Assembly (NCBI RefSeq): GCF_011745365.1
Contig: NW_024468915.1
Location: 1,652,653 to 1,716,652 of the forward strand
Reading direction: 5' to 3'
DNA length: 64,000 bases
DNA from: Cryphonectria parasitica EP155
Taxonomy: Eukaryota; Ascomycota; Sordariomycetes; Diaporthales; Cryphonectriaceae
Made by a program: the position numbers and the translations under genes. Shown here in pieces: positions 19,650 to 31,320 of this stretch. A model generated the notes under the pieces. The model saw only the letters and a list, made by a program, of their open reading frames with translations, did no database searches and was not told the origin of the DNA. Positions within the stretch are counted from its first letter, which is position 1; each line of letters starts with the position of its first letter.

Positions 19650-22292
19650 ATGTCGGTGTTCACCTTTGGCACAGAGCCAACTCGGGTTTCTTCTCCATGG
19701 CACCAACCTTCCAGGACCCCGGATGATACCGTCACCAAGCTCGAGGCCGAGCCGCAAGAAGGGGCCATCGAGTATAAGCTGCATCTCCTCCTACGTCCAA
19801 GACGCCCATACCGGACTGTAACCACTGGCATTGCTTCGGGGTCCGTCCGAGACGAGGCCTCGTCGGCCTGGGACCCTCTGGCAGGAGATCTACCTAGCCT
19901 GGGACACTCACATATCATGGCAGATGGGCCTTCGACACCCCTGGGATCTAAGAAGCGAAAACCTCCCACCGAGTACTATGCGACAACTACCGAGTCTCGT
20001 AGGCTTCGGCTGTACCACCTTACGACCCAACTACTCTGGAGGCTCAAGCAGTCCATGACGAACGGCCCCCTGGGAACGACAGAGTCTCTGATTCCCAAGT
20101 TGCCGGCTGACAGCGTCGACCTCGCAGCGGCGGTTCAGCCCGGGACCCTGTGGCAGGGCCTTGAGGAGTCGAGAGGCGCTCTATACGAGATAGGCGTATC
20201 TGACGATGGCACTTTGGTGGGGCTGCCCGCCGACGAGATGGAGGAGAGCCTCCTGACCCTGCGGGTCATGGCTGCTAGTCTAGGCTGTATCGTGAATGTG
20301 ACTCGACGGCAGTATGTTGGGGAGTGTGAATGGTCTGATTGCCCGGCGGCGACAGGAGACCCGGAGCCATCAGCCATATATCGCGAGCAACTGTATGTGG
20401 CCGAAGCCCTGGTGACCCCATCACGCGGAGCGGATGACAAGGCGGCTGGCCCGGTAGACGAGATGCCGTTCGCTCCTCCGAAGCCGGTGTCGAATGTCGA
20501 GGCCAAGTCTACGGTTGAGCAGCTTCGGGTCACGCTCACTGGACCGACTGATGGCGGCAAGTCTACCCTCCTCGGGACGCTCTCCACCGGAATCTTCGAC
20601 AACGGCTCAGGTAGAAGCCGTACCTTCATGCTGCGGCACCGGCACGAACTGACATCTGGCATGACAACCTCCCTCTCTCATATGCTGATTGGATACAAAA
20701 ACAACGGCTTAGACGAAAACCAAATCTATAGCTTCTCGGACCGCAACATTGACTCGTGGGAGGCCATCCATGATTCCTCACGGGATGGGCGGCTAGTGTT
20801 TGTCTCGGACTCAGCAGGACACCTCCGATTCCGAAGGACCGTCCTGCGCGGTCTCGTCGGCTGGGCTCCTCACTGGACCCTCTTGTGCCTGACTGCGAAC
20901 GATGGCGAGCCGAAGGGGAGGTCAGCGCCGACGACCCCACAAGATGAGGCGGAATCCGCACCCCTCGAGGTAGACCAAGGGAAGGCATATCTCGGCCTGT
21001 GTCTCAAGCTGCGTATGCCATTGGTCATCGTCATCACAAAGCTTGACGTAGCTACCACCACCAGCTTCCGCAGCACCCTGACCAAGATTCTCGCCGCCGT
21101 TAAGAGCGCTGGCCGGATCCCGAAATTGCTGATCAAGCAGAGGGTGCAGTCTGACCCGACAAGGGTCCCGGCCATAGACGAGGACGACTTACAGCTTCTC
21201 ATCTCAGAGATGCAAAACAGTGGCACTCTCCTTGACTATGTGCCCATCGTGTCAACCAGTGCAGTCAAGGGTGAAGGTATAGGCTTGCTCCACGCGCTTC
21301 TACAGAAGCTGCCGATACCGCCTATGCCGACGGCACGAGATTATGTCGGCCTGGCACTTAATCCAGAGCAGCCCGACGCAGTCTTCCACATCGATGACAA
21401 GTTCAGCCTCTCGGCGCTCTACGGGAACGCTGTCAAGGAAGAAGAGGATGCAGATCACGGCACGGTCGTTGCAGGGTATCTCCGCTTTGGACACCTTGCG
21501 ATTGGAGATCACATTTTGGTCGGGCCCTTTCCGCCGGACGATGACTCCAGCGCCATCACGCCGGAAGAGCGGGCGTCGCCAGGTGGAGAGGGCCTGTCTG
21601 CCTCGCATCCCTCGTCCTCAGAGCTCGGCCGCCTCGCCATGCGAAACGCCGTACCGGCCTCTGCCATCAAGGGTGAGTGGTACAACGCCCATATTGTTAC
21701 GATCCGAAACCTGCGCCTGCCCGTACGCATACTTGAGCCGGGCCAAGCAGGGACCATCGGCGTCGTCTTCGATATGCCCAAGGAAGACCTTTCGGATAGC
21801 ATATTCGAACGCCCGCCTCGACCGACGCCCAAGATCCGCAAGGGCATGGTGCTCGCCAGGCCCAGTAACCACATGCTGGAGACGGGCCTGTCGTTGCAAG
21901 CGGCCAGCGGCGTCACCGGCGCGTTTGAGGACGAGGCAACGGCCTCGTTGATCGTGGGGAGTATAGTCAAGGTGTACATTGCCAGCGTCCGTGCCTCGGC
22001 GAGGATATTACGCGTCTCGCCCACCTGGACGTATCCCGACGACGCCACCGCCACCGGGGCTGGTGAACCAGAGGAGGATGAAGATGTCTTCAATATTAGC
22101 ATGGAGAAAACCGGCGGTCGTGAAGACCTGCAGGATGACGACAGGGTATTGCTGTATGAGGTCCAGCTCGAGCTACTCACGCACAGGGAATGGATTGAGA
22201 TGGGCTCGCAGATGGTGATTCTAGAGGGCGCAAGCAGAGACAGGTCGGGCCTGGATGGGTTCGTGGGCAAAGTTATAGAAATCGCGGAGTAA
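19650..22292 (+). CDS. GTPBP1/GTPBP2-type translational GTPase
   Basis: Single exon, 880 residues from the ATG at 19650 (MSVFTFGTEP). The EF-Tu-like G domain occupies the middle: G1 GPTDGGKST near 297-305, a threonine-rich G2 in HELTSGMTTS, G3 DSAGH near 387-391, and G4 TKLD near 463-466. Two beta-barrel domains follow, with LRFGHLAIGDHILVGPF and the C-terminal MVLARP and LLTHREWIEMGSQMVIL typical of the GTPBP1 group. The N-terminal 290 residues hold a fungal extension with a partially conserved alpha/beta segment. Animal GTPBP1 and GTPBP2 are linked to ribosome rescue and mRNA turnover; in fungi the role is poorly defined, so cellular function is inference. P-loop Asp-Gly (TDGGKST) replaces the VDAGKST of EF-Tu. 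It converges on EMC6, with 348 nt between stops. Confidence 0.85.
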   Translation: MSVFTFGTEPTRVSSPWHQPSRTPDDTVTKLEAEPQEGAIEYKLHLLLRPRRPYRTVTTGIASGSVRDEASSAWDPLAGDLPSLGHSHIMADGPSTPLGSKKRKPPTEYYATTTESRRLRLYHLTTQLLWRLKQSMTNGPLGTTESLIPKLPADSVDLAAAVQPGTLWQGLEESRGALYEIGVSDDGTLVGLPADEMEESLLTLRVMAASLGCIVNVTRRQYVGECEWSDCPAATGDPEPSAIYREQLYVAEALVTPSRGADDKAAGPVDEMPFAPPKPVSNVEAKSTVEQLRVTLTGPTDGGKSTLLGTLSTGIFDNGSGRSRTFMLRHRHELTSGMTTSLSHMLIGYKNNGLDENQIYSFSDRNIDSWEAIHDSSRDGRLVFVSDSAGHLRFRRTVLRGLVGWAPHWTLLCLTANDGEPKGRSAPTTPQDEAESAPLEVDQGKAYLGLCLKLRMPLVIVITKLDVATTTSFRSTLTKILAAVKSAGRIPKLLIKQRVQSDPTRVPAIDEDDLQLLISEMQNSGTLLDYVPIVSTSAVKGEGIGLLHALLQKLPIPPMPTARDYVGLALNPEQPDAVFHIDDKFSLSALYGNAVKEEEDADHGTVVAGYLRFGHLAIGDHILVGPFPPDDDSSAITPEERASPGGEGLSASHPSSSELGRLAMRNAVPASAIKGEWYNAHIVTIRNLRLPVRILEPGQAGTIGVVFDMPKEDLSDSIFERPPRPTPKIRKGMVLARPSNHMLETGLSLQAASGVTGAFEDEATASLIVGSIVKVYIASVRASARILRVSPTWTYPDDATATGAGEPEEDEDVFNISMEKTGGREDLQDDDRVLLYEVQLELLTHREWIEMGSQMVILEGASRDRSGLDGFVGKVIEIAE

Positions 22293-22640
22293 GCGATACA
22301 CATCGTTGTTGACATTGGGTATGAACCGGGTTGATTTCCTTAGTTTCTTCTTCTTTCCTTCCTTTCTTTTCATTTTGGCCCTCATTCTTCCCCATATTCC
22401 TGTCAAAGCATACATTTGGGGTCTTTGCTATTCAAGTCTGGAGATCGATGTTCATAGAGGGATGTTGGAAACCACTTTGCCTCGCGAATATCCATATCCT
22501 ACTCTATTGCATGGGTATATAGCGCATGTATTGATTGTTTATGTTGGCATGTCCGGCTCAGTTCTTAGAACGCCCCCGCTCAGCGGGTTGTTCCTTACAG
22601 CCGCAGCCCTGTGCTTATGATATAGTGTTGTCACCAGCTC
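22293..22640. other. Tail-to-tail spacer
   Basis: Only 3' flanks of the converging GTPBP1-type gene and EMC6, with a T-rich stretch at 22335-22375. No other feature. Confidence 0.6.
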
Positions 22641-23090
22641 CTACGCCCTGACCAGCCCAAAGAAGAGCGTCCAAGTTAAGACGAAGCCAGCCAGTCCCCC
22701 CATCAGCCCGCTCGTCCACAGCTCTAGCGGGCCCCGGAAGTAGCGGCTCGTGTCGAGGGCGGGCTTGCCAGCGGCGATGGACTCTGGGGCGACGCGGAAG
22801 AAGTAGAATAGTAGGGCAGTCAACAGGGTGAAGACGATGTAGAAGAGGAAACCATCGTAGGATTCGAGACCGAGAATGCCAGCGGCGACGCCAAAGAGGG
22901 AGGCTGTCAGGGATTGAAGGTTGGAGAGAGTCTGGTAATTTTTTCCCCACCAGAGGAGGAAGTATTAGCTGGGAGAAGGGTGACGAGTTGGTGTAAAGGA
23001 CCAGCCGGAAGACAGGCTACTGACCTTTGTGTTGTGGACGACAGACTCGTTCACAATGGGCGAGATTTGGAGCTCCTTCTCGGTGGGCAT
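22641..23090 (-). CDS. EMC6: ER membrane protein complex subunit 6
   Basis: Two exons: 23090-23025 (22 codons) and 22931-22641 (97 codons), joined in phase 0 across a 93-nt intron with donor GTCAGT. The product is 118 residues, close to the family's usual length. It starts MPTEKELQISPIVNESVVHN, followed by three hydrophobic segments: SLFGVAAGILGLESYDGFLFY, IVFTLLTALLFYFF, and near the end LMGGLAGFVLTWTLFFGLV. RYFRGPLELWTSGL precedes the last segment. EMC6 is a core membrane subunit of the EMC insertase, which inserts tail-anchored and multipass proteins into the ER. Identification is strong from the conserved C-terminal half. Confidence 0.93.
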
Positions 23091-24638
23091 CTTGACGGTG
23101 TTCTGCGGGCGCTCTCTATCCCTAGTTGTTCACCATCCCAACTCCCCTCTTTGATAGAACAAAAAAGTATTGAGTCGTCCTTATTTCCCTATCATGTATA
23201 GGACGTGTTTCAGCTTGATTGATTGCTTGACGGTGACGGTGATGGCGACGCCGAGGTGGTGGTGTTGGTGGGATGCTCTTTGACGCCGTCATCAACGACG
23301 TTGAAATCGCAGCAAGCACAGCTGCAGCTGTTTGTCGCCTGCCCAGTGCGGTTAGACTCTCAAGACTAGGCGAAGATCTCCTGTGCACCTTTCCCACCCT
23401 GCGCCCCTCTTGACCCCCTGTGGAGATGGGCTGCATACCACCATAGCACTACTATGGCATACTTTAGTACTGTACTGTAGCCCCAGTATGTGTACGGCAG
23501 TCGTGCTACTGGAAAGCACTGGCTCTGACCAGGGCCTGGCATGTTTCGAAGATCGACCCCGACAGAACCCCCTGCAGAATGGCACCTGCCCAGACCAGCC
23601 TGCCCAGGTCCCAAGAGCCTGGCGTCCACTCAAAAGTCGGCTCGCTAAGTAATTACAACGTACGTACACACTGCAGGCGCCAGGCTTTGACGAGCGGATC
23701 ACGGCCGAGGCCTGCACACCGACTCTGAACTCCTCATCGTTGGATTCGGTGTGTCGGTAAATTGAGTGAGAAAAGAGGGAATGAGAGAGAGAGGAAGACA
23801 GAGAGCGTCTGTGTTTCTTGTATCTCTGCGTCGATTACAAGCCAGAAAATCTGACCAAATCTTCCTCTGCTTCTTTTCCCTCCTCCTCCTATTCTTCCTC
23901 TCTTCCGCTTCTCGTCCGCGTTGAGTCTCTCTTTCTAATTTAACTTTAATCTCGAACCCCCCTCCCCCCTTGCCGACATCACAATCACCGACAAGCGAAG
24001 TGACAAGTGAGGTGCGCACAGGACAGACAGACAGACAAACACAAGCTCGTGTCCTTACTTGTTCGTCTTGTCTTGGACACCACCCTTTTCTAGAAATTCT
24101 ACCTCGTTACCGTTTTCGGTCGACGTCACGGAGATCAAACTTCCCGAGTCCGCAGATCCGAATCCCCTCGAGGCTTATAATTTGACCATCGAAGCGCTAT
24201 TACGGTTCCTCGAGTAGTGGCGATCCCACCTTTCGCCTAATCTCACGTCACCAGAGCAAATTGCTCGCCTCACTCCCAGTCAGTCTCTGACACAGTCTAG
24301 CCCTGCCAGCGGCAAAACGTTTCGTTCCGTTTCGATTTCGATTTTGGAGGTTTTGACGGCGCGGCTACGGTACCAGTCAGGGTAAGATACGCACCAGAAG
24401 TCTGTGCTGTGCTGTGTGTGGCCTCGGAGACGAGCAGCACTGTCCCTCTTCTGAGAGAACCAACAACGTTTACAACGCGGTTTGCCAATACGTCCGTTAG
24501 GGTTCAAAACTCGGACGTCTCGCAATTGGATGTTTAGGCCCCTCGGGTGTTTAGCTGCTCCCAATTTAGAGGCAGCCGTAAGACTTAACTGGTGGTCGGT
24601 ACCGAAATCAGTTGGCTCTGATCCCTCCTCAGTATTAC
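23091..24638. other. Intergenic region between EMC6 and the vezatin-like gene
   Basis: Divergent 1.5-kb promoter region, pyrimidine-rich on the plus strand around 23860-23970, with a short (CAGA)n run near 24024-24038. Opposed short open frames only; no gene or RNA recognised. Confidence 0.55.
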
Positions 24639-26718
24639 ATGGAGACGGTAATCTACGACCAGACGCCGCTCGCCGAGTACCTCAAGGGTCAGTAGCAGAC
24701 CAGTCTCGTCCATTGCCTTTTGTCCTTGCTTATCGTCTCGTTGCATATTCTCCTCCCCCTCCCTCTTTCTATCTTGCTGTGTCCATGTCCTTTGTTGTGT
24801 CTCCCCCCATGGAGATACCATGAGGCCTTTCGCGCTGACATCGCTTCTCACTACCATAGACGAGGGCGAGGAACACCAACGCGACTGGGCCACCCAGGAG
24901 CCCGACGTCGTGATCGACACGCCGCCCCCGAGCCCCCCGAGCCCCTCGACCTCCTTCGCTCCCACCGGACGACCTCTCGTCAAGTCGCGCTACCGCTCTA
25001 GGATACCCGATGCCCTGAATATCAACCTTGCCAGGGGTACCATCACATCCACTCCCCTGAAGAAGAAGCGGCTGAGTTCCCTGCAGCATGGCGCCACCAA
25101 GGTAGCGACGAAGCTCGACCGGGCCGACAATTCCAGGTTCATCGAGCAATTCCGGTACACGATTGTCGCGTCGCAGCTTCTGAGCGGACACTCGATTCTG
25201 GCCCAGCATGCCCCCGTGCAGAGCTCTGCGATCGAGTCGGGGGCCAGCCAGGACCCGAGCGTGCCGTCCCAGACCGGCCTGATCCTCACGGCGGTGGGCG
25301 CGCTTGGCCTGGCCTGGTTCATTCGGTGGTTGTATAATGGTGGGATCACAAACTTGACTAAGAAAAGAGTGGTAGTCTTTGTCGTGGTATCTGCCCTGGC
25401 AGGGGTCGCCTCACAGGCCTTCATCCGCCAGCAGTGGCTTCGATATGTCCGACAGCAGGTTTTGGCGGAAGCCGCAACCTTCGTCTCCAAAGCACAGGAC
25501 TTCGACAGTGCATCGAGTGCCGCGCTGGCTCTGATCCAGGAGGTAGAACTCGTCTCGCGCGGATATCGGCTCAGCGCCCCACTGCCGCCCATCAGCCGGA
25601 TCGAAGACCGCAGCCAGACGCGCAGATGCGTGCGGCTCAGGAGGGCGCTGAGGAAGAGCTTTGGGGATATTATCTCCAAGTATGAGCAGGCGTCGTCGAT
25701 GGTCAAGGGCTTTTCCGAGCAGCTGGATCTGGAGCGATACTACGACATTTACGACATCAGCGATCTGGACATGTCGGATGCTCTGCAGGGTTATTCGGAA
25801 GGCGAATTCGAGGACATGGAGTCGCTCAGGACCCTGAAGGCAGCGGCCTCACGCTTCCATATCATGCGCAAGATGTTCCTCTGCGCCTTGTTGTCGATGG
25901 AGGCACAGGGGGACGAGACTGATTTCGTGAGGTGGACCACCGTCGCGGAGTCCCTGCGCATGCTGGACGAGACGACGACCGAGTCCTATGTGCGCCTAAA
26001 GTCTATTCTGAGCGAGGAGGACTCGTTCCCAGCACCCGCCCCGACAGGAGACAAGGGTCCCCTCTCGCCCGGGCGAGAAAGATGGCGGTCGCAGCTGAGA
26101 AAACTCAACTCGCTGACCACCGGCATCCGTGGCCTCCAAGCAAAAATGACGTTACTGCGGGAAGAGTCCGACCGGTCCCTGAACGAGGCCACCGACATAT
26201 CCGAGTTGGGACCGAACTTGATGGCGCAGTATGAGTCGATCGGCCAAGATCTGAAGATGCTGCAACAGGCCTGGGAAGACGGCAGATCCGCACTGGCATC
26301 GGGCATTGATCGGAACGAGAAGCGTCTGTCGTCGATAAGCGGTATGCTGTCGCCAAGATCTCTTAGCGGCCTGTCTACGGTCGAGGAGAAGAGCGGCGGC
26401 GGTGTCGAGGATGCACTGCGAGCGCTGACGGGAGACACCTCTGACCGCGTGGACCTGACCAGCAACTCGGGCGAGAGCGAGGAGGTGTTTGAGGCAGTGG
26501 CGACACCGCTACGGCCGAGGAGCACCATGACAAGAGAGGAGAGGATAGCAAAGATGCGAGAGGACAGAGAGAGGAGGGCCGAGATGAAGGAGAAGGCTGA
26601 TGCCAGCCGCGGGATGTTGAAGGAGCTTGAGATGGTCATCAACCTGAGACCGAACAAGAACACCAACAGGAGGCAGACGATGCCGCCTATCAAGGCGGGT
26701 AGGGTCGTCTCCATGTGA
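24639..26718 (+). CDS. Vezatin/Inp2-like myosin-binding membrane protein
   Basis: Two exons: 24639-24687 and 24860-26718, joined in phase 1, giving 635 residues. Exon 1 encodes METVIYDQTPLAEYLK; a downstream ATG at 24820 lies in the intron and is not the likely start. A Pro/Ser-rich acidic N-terminus is followed by two hydrophobic segments around residues 165-205 (TGLILTAVGALGLAWFI and RVVVFVVVSALAGVASQAFI), then a long helical region with coiled-coil character and a basic C-terminus (REERIAKMREDRERRAEMK). Order and spacing match the fungal vezatin-type proteins, whose myosin-binding domain is shared with yeast Inp2, the peroxisomal receptor for class V myosin. The likely job is coupling an organelle membrane to actin transport; the peroxisomal target is inferred only from Inp2. 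Confidence 0.7.
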
Positions 26719-27622
26719 GTGCGCATCTGCACGAGTCCGTTCCCTGAGCGACATTGGTGATCCAGTGTCAGCTTTTTTTTTTTTTATGACTGACGTTTTC
26801 GTTTCCTTTTTCAAATTCCTCTTTTTCTTTCTCTCTTTCCGTTATCTATCTGCACTTATTATCGCATCTTCACGGGCTGGCGTTTCAACGTGGTGGCAGG
26901 TTACAATACTATCCCTTATTCTGCTTTCTTTTTTATGTATGTACTCTCTGCTTTCTCTCTTCATTTTTGGTCAGAAAAGGAAAAAGGATATGTGCAGAGG
27001 TAATTTTTTCCTCCAGAGCTGAGTTTGAGTCTTTGATACCTCCCTATACTATACCATAGATCTCAGGGTGGGGGCATACATAGGTGGCTTCTTGTAGTTA
27101 CAGGGCTGAGCATGACTCTGTTATATTATCAGGACAAGAGGGACATTAAATTAGCATAATGTTTTTGTTGGATACTATACACATGATGAAGGGCGTCAGC
27201 CAGCGTGTCAAATTCAGTTTTGCATGCATAAAGAGAAACCCCAACCATGAGCTTGTGACAAAAGAAAGACTATGGCTTGGATCAGACCAAGATCTTTGAG
27301 CTGATTGTATATGCTGCGCTGCTCAAACAAAGACAGGTTGATATAGGGAGCAAAATGCTGCGGACCCCATGACACAAATCAGATCTTTTACGAAAGCGAT
27401 ATACTCTTGACTATTCTTGTTCTTTGTCAACTCGAGAAGATCATGGTATCGTAAATGAGCGCTGGCTACCGGAGGTGCAACAGGTGCAGTTACTCAGCCC
27501 AGTGAGACCCACCTCTATAGGCAAGCAGCCGCCAGGGTTCCAGGGTGTCCTGTGCAGCGCGCAAGGGCTCCCTGTACTACTTGCCCATAGTATGTACCAG
27601 CCCATCAAAGCTATTACGAATG

Positions 27623-27649
27623 ACGCGGGGGAGCGCGTCTCCTTCGCGT
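27623..27649. promoter_or_regulatory. Cluster of three MCB-core motifs upstream of PCNA
   Basis: ACGCG at 27623-27627 and CGCGT at 27634-27638 and 27645-27649, spaced 11 bases apart (one helical turn). ACGCG is the core bound by the MBF (Mbp1/Swi6) G1/S factor in yeasts. The cluster lies just upstream of a TATA-like element and about 280-300 nt before the PCNA ATG. Confidence 0.55.
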
Positions 27650-27659
27650 CGTGGATTTT

Positions 27660-27668
27660 TATAAAAAA
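27660..27668 (+). promoter_or_regulatory. TATA-like element of PCNA
   Basis: TATAAAAAA directly follows the ACGCG cluster. It would put transcription start about 30-100 nt downstream, leaving a leader of up to 240 nt. Confidence 0.45.
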
Positions 27669-27929
27669 GAGGCTCTCACTTGCTACTGTCTTTCCCCCCT
27701 AATACAACAAACACAACGACCTCATTCCTGCGCAAACACAGCTGCACACTACCACTTTTATATTCCTTTCAATAACTCTCTTTACCTTGTTCAGTACACC
27801 ATCCCACCACCGCAACAGTCTCTTTCCCACATTCAGTAAGCTCCCACGCTGTTCCACAGGCCGCAGCAACACAACCAGGCAATCAACCCCTTTTTTGGCG
27901 TGCAAGTAAATTCTGACAGAGCCGCAGAA

Positions 27930-28998
27930 ATGCTTGAGGCACGCTTGGAACAGGCCAGCATCCTGAAGAAGGTAAGAGAAAGATCCGTTCCCATCTCGCA
28001 GAGCGAAGCCCCTATGCCGTCGTGAGAATCTCGCTTTATCTAACCCCGCCTTTCGTGCCCTGCAGGTGGTCGACGCCATCAAGGATCTGGTGCAAGACTG
28101 CAACTTCGACTGCAACGACAGCGGCATCGCCCTGCAGGCCATGGACAACTCGCACGTGGCGCTGGTGTCGATGATGCTCAAGGCGGACGGCTTCAGCCCT
28201 TACCGCTGCGACCGCAACATCGCGCTGGGCGTCAACCTGACATCCCTGACCAAGGTGCTGCGCGCTGCCCAAAACGAGGACATCCTGACCCTCAAGGCAG
28301 AAGACGCCCCCGACTCGCTCAACCTGACCTTTGAGTCTGCCGATAACGACCGCATCTCCGAGTACGACCTCAAGCTCATGGACATCGACCAGGAGCACCT
28401 GGGCATTCCCGAGACCGAATACGCTGCCACCATTTCCATGCCCGCTGGCGAGTTCAGGCGCATCTGCACCGACCTGCTGGCCATGTCTGAGTCTGGTAAG
28501 AAGGAAAAGTTCCTATTCATCCTCCTAAGATGGGTGTTTCTACGGACATATCTTCCTACAAGACAAGAGAGAAGTGGTGCTGACTCTCTGTGGCTTTTCC
28601 CGGAACGCAGTCACCATCGACGCGAGCAAGGACGGCGTCAAGTTTGCCTGTACCGGCGACATTGGCAACGGTGCTGTCACGCTGCGGAGTCACCAGAACG
28701 TCGAGAAGCCCGATCTGAACATCGACATCGAGCTGAGCGAGCCTGTTTCCCTGACCTTCTCCCTTAAGTACCTGGTCAACTTCTGCAAGGCCTCGGCCCT
28801 GTCTACACAAGTCAAGATCTGCCTGTCCAATGAGGTGCCCCTGCTCGTTGAGTACTCGATCCAGGGCACCAGCTGGCTGCGGTTCTACCTGGCACCAAAG
28901 GTGAGGCTCCCGGCCCGTGGTGATACGATACCCTATGTCCTTCATGAACACATGGCTAAACTTGTTCTTCTTCTTTACAGATTGGCGACGAGGAGTAG
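27930..28998 (+). CDS. PCNA: Proliferating cell nuclear antigen (sliding clamp)
   Basis: Four exons: 27930-27971, 28066-28495, 28611-28900 and 28981-28998, giving 259 residues, the normal eukaryotic length. The N-terminus [14 protein letters not shown] continues as [31 protein letters not shown] and GYRCDRN-like FSPYRCDRN are diagnostic. The interdomain connector region includes [13 protein letters not shown], where PIP-box partners bind. The last exon encodes only IGDEE, less acidic in its tail than many orthologues but of normal length. PCNA is the homotrimeric DNA clamp for polymerases, ligase, and mismatch-repair proteins, including the MSH3 encoded 20 kb away. Upstream ACGCG motifs fit S-phase expression. 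Confidence 0.98.
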
Positions 28999-29819
28999 AT
29001 GGCCCAGAAAATGGGCGCGTGATGTACTTATAAGGGATGTTCACGACTAGGCGACGCTGATGACCTGCAAGGAGACGCTGCGACATGGGCCAACAGGATA
29101 ACATGTGTCACAAGACGAATGAGCTGTTGCGTTTGAGTCAAGTCGCCGTGCGTCTTAGAGGAAGAGGGAGTTGCAGGATACTGCACTACACCATAGAGCA
29201 TTATCTGGCGGGCATGGGTGTGTTTATTTGGGACAAGAGCCTCTCCATCTACAATCGTGATGAGAAATAAAACAAAGAAGAAAAGACAACCAAAGTCTGA
29301 ATCAAGCGAATATGACTTTCACCCGTCAGGCGACATTCCGGCGAGACAAAAACTATGGGTGAGCTCTACGGGTACCTTGCACCAATGCGGAGAGGCACAC
29401 TGATGATCGCTGGGCGGCGGGCGGGTGTGCCATGCAAGGCCGGCGTCACACACACAGCGCAAAACGTGGGGTTCTCCTTCTTAGCCCCGCCAAATGCAAC
29501 GCGATTGCGGGGCACTTTTTTTTCTTCCCCCCTGCGATAAAGTGCCTTCTCCAAGTAACCAATCCACTACCGGCCATTCCGTTTGTCATTACACAGCATA
29601 TTTCCAAACATATGACTCTTTACTTCACCTCACATATACCTGTGGATCTTTTGTTCGCCGTCAACTGAATATTTGCCTTGGACAAGACTACTGACAGTAT
29701 ATTCTGTCTGTCTACACAAAGTTGTCCCGTCTCGTTCTGACCTCTCTCTATCCCGCTACTCGCTCAAGTCCCTCGAACAGACGCATTCCCTCTCGCAAGC
29801 CCCGAAGTCACTACCGATC
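28999..29819. other. Spacer between PCNA and pyridoxal kinase
   Basis: 3' flank of PCNA and promoter of the next plus-strand gene; a T-run is at 29516-29523. No other feature seen. Confidence 0.6.
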
Positions 29820-31320
29820 ATGTCGACAGACCTGCCGGTTCCGGAGACCCGCGTTTTGGCCGTCGCCAGCCATGTACGGAGAAGTGCCCCATCCCCATGT
29901 TGAGAGCAGAAAGCGAGAAAGAGGATCACAGCCGTGCTGACAAGATGCGAAGGTCGTCTCTGGGTAAGTCTCGCAGCACCCAATCCCGAGTTGAAGATCT
30001 GGGTCAACAGGGGAGGAGGAAGGAAGGCAGGAAGGAAAGTAGTTTCTGGGCTGACCTAGGGAAACTCCAGATATGTCGGTAACAAGATCGCCGTGTTCAC
30101 AATGCAATCACTCGGCTGCGACGTGGCTGCGCTCAATACGGTGCAATTCAGTCAGTCAGCCCTCCCTCTCTATCGTCTCATGGGCTCGTCACAATCAGAC
30201 ACCACCTTCTAACTCGGTTCTCCTTGTCCCTCTCTCCTGAATACAGGCAACCACACCGGCTACAGACAGGTCAAAGGCACCAAGGTCTCTGCGCAAGAAA
30301 TTGCAGACCTGTACGAGGGCCTCCAGCAGTCCTACCTCGACGACTTCGACATGATGCTGTCGGGCTACATACCAGGCGCGGAGGCGGTCCAGGCCGTGGG
30401 GCGCATCGCGGAAGACCTCAAGGACAAGGCGAGGAGGAAGGGCCAGCCAGGGTCATTCTTCTGGGTGCTGGACCCCGTGATGGGCGACAACGGCAGGCTT
30501 TATGTTGCGCAGGACGTTGTGCCTGCGTACAAGAGCCTGCTGCCGCACGCAGACCTGATTCTGCCGAATCAGTTCGAGGCCGAGTACGTGGGAAGAAGAA
30601 TCAAAATCCCCCTAACCTCTTCCTTGCTGTATGGAGAAGAATGAGCCAAGCGTTGCTGATCAAAGGGGTGCAATTCCTTCCCGCACAAACAGACTCCTCT
30701 CCGGCGTTGAGATAACAGACATGGCCTCCCTTACCCGCGCCATCGAGGTCATCCACGACACCTACCACGTGCCACACATCATCCTAACCTCCGTCTCCCT
30801 CGACACATCCACCCCCTCCTCCACTCCGTCCTCCTCCTCTTCCACCCTCAGCAGCAGGCCTCCTATCCTCTCCGTCATCGGCTCGACAATGACCTCAGAC
30901 CGCAGGCCCCGCGCCTTCAAGATCCGCTTCCCGGCCATCGACGCCTACTTCTCCGGCACAGGCGACATGTTCGGCGCCCTGATGGTCGTGCGCATGCGCG
31001 AGGCCGTGACCAGCAGCCCCGACGCCTCGTCGCTCGGCACGACCGCCTCGTGGCTCAGCCCAGACGACGTGAGCGCCCCGGACCTGCCCCTGGCGCAGGC
31101 CGCCGAGAAGGTGCTGGCCAGCATGCACGAGGTGCTCGATGCGACGTGCGAGGGTATGAAGGCCGAAGTGGCGAGAGTAGAGGCCGCCGCCGCGGAGGCT
31201 GGGGCCCTGGACGAGAAGAGGATGCATCTCGCGCGATCCAAGGCGGCGGAACTGAGGCTGGTCAGGCATTTGGGCTCGCTGAGGGATCCGAAAGTGGAGT
31301 TTAAGGCGCAGAAGATGTAG
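29820..31320 (+). CDS. PDXK: Pyridoxal kinase (PdxK/Bud16-type)
   Basis: Five exons: 29820-29873, 29953-29963 (11 nt), 30071-30150, 30247-30583 and 30693-31320, giving 369 residues. The micro-exon supplies VVSG, completing the substrate loop HVVSGYVGNKIAVFTMQ; without it the frame breaks. Further signatures are LNTVQFSNHTGY, DPVMGDNGRLYV, LPNQFEAELL and the anion-hole motif FSGTGDMFGAL with the catalytic Asp. The enzyme is a ribokinase-fold ATP-dependent kinase that phosphorylates pyridoxal, pyridoxine and pyridoxamine in the vitamin B6 salvage pathway, in the cytosol. A Ser/Thr-rich low-complexity insert follows HIILTSVSL in the C-terminal half, and the last 60 residues form a charged helical extension. 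Confidence 0.93.

Larger units (their letters stand above)
26719..27929. other. 3' flank of the vezatin-like gene and PCNA promoter
   Basis: 1.2 kb without a gene. The left part is T-rich 3' flank; the right part carries the ACGCG cluster and TATA element listed separately. No coding or RNA feature seen. Confidence 0.6.
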
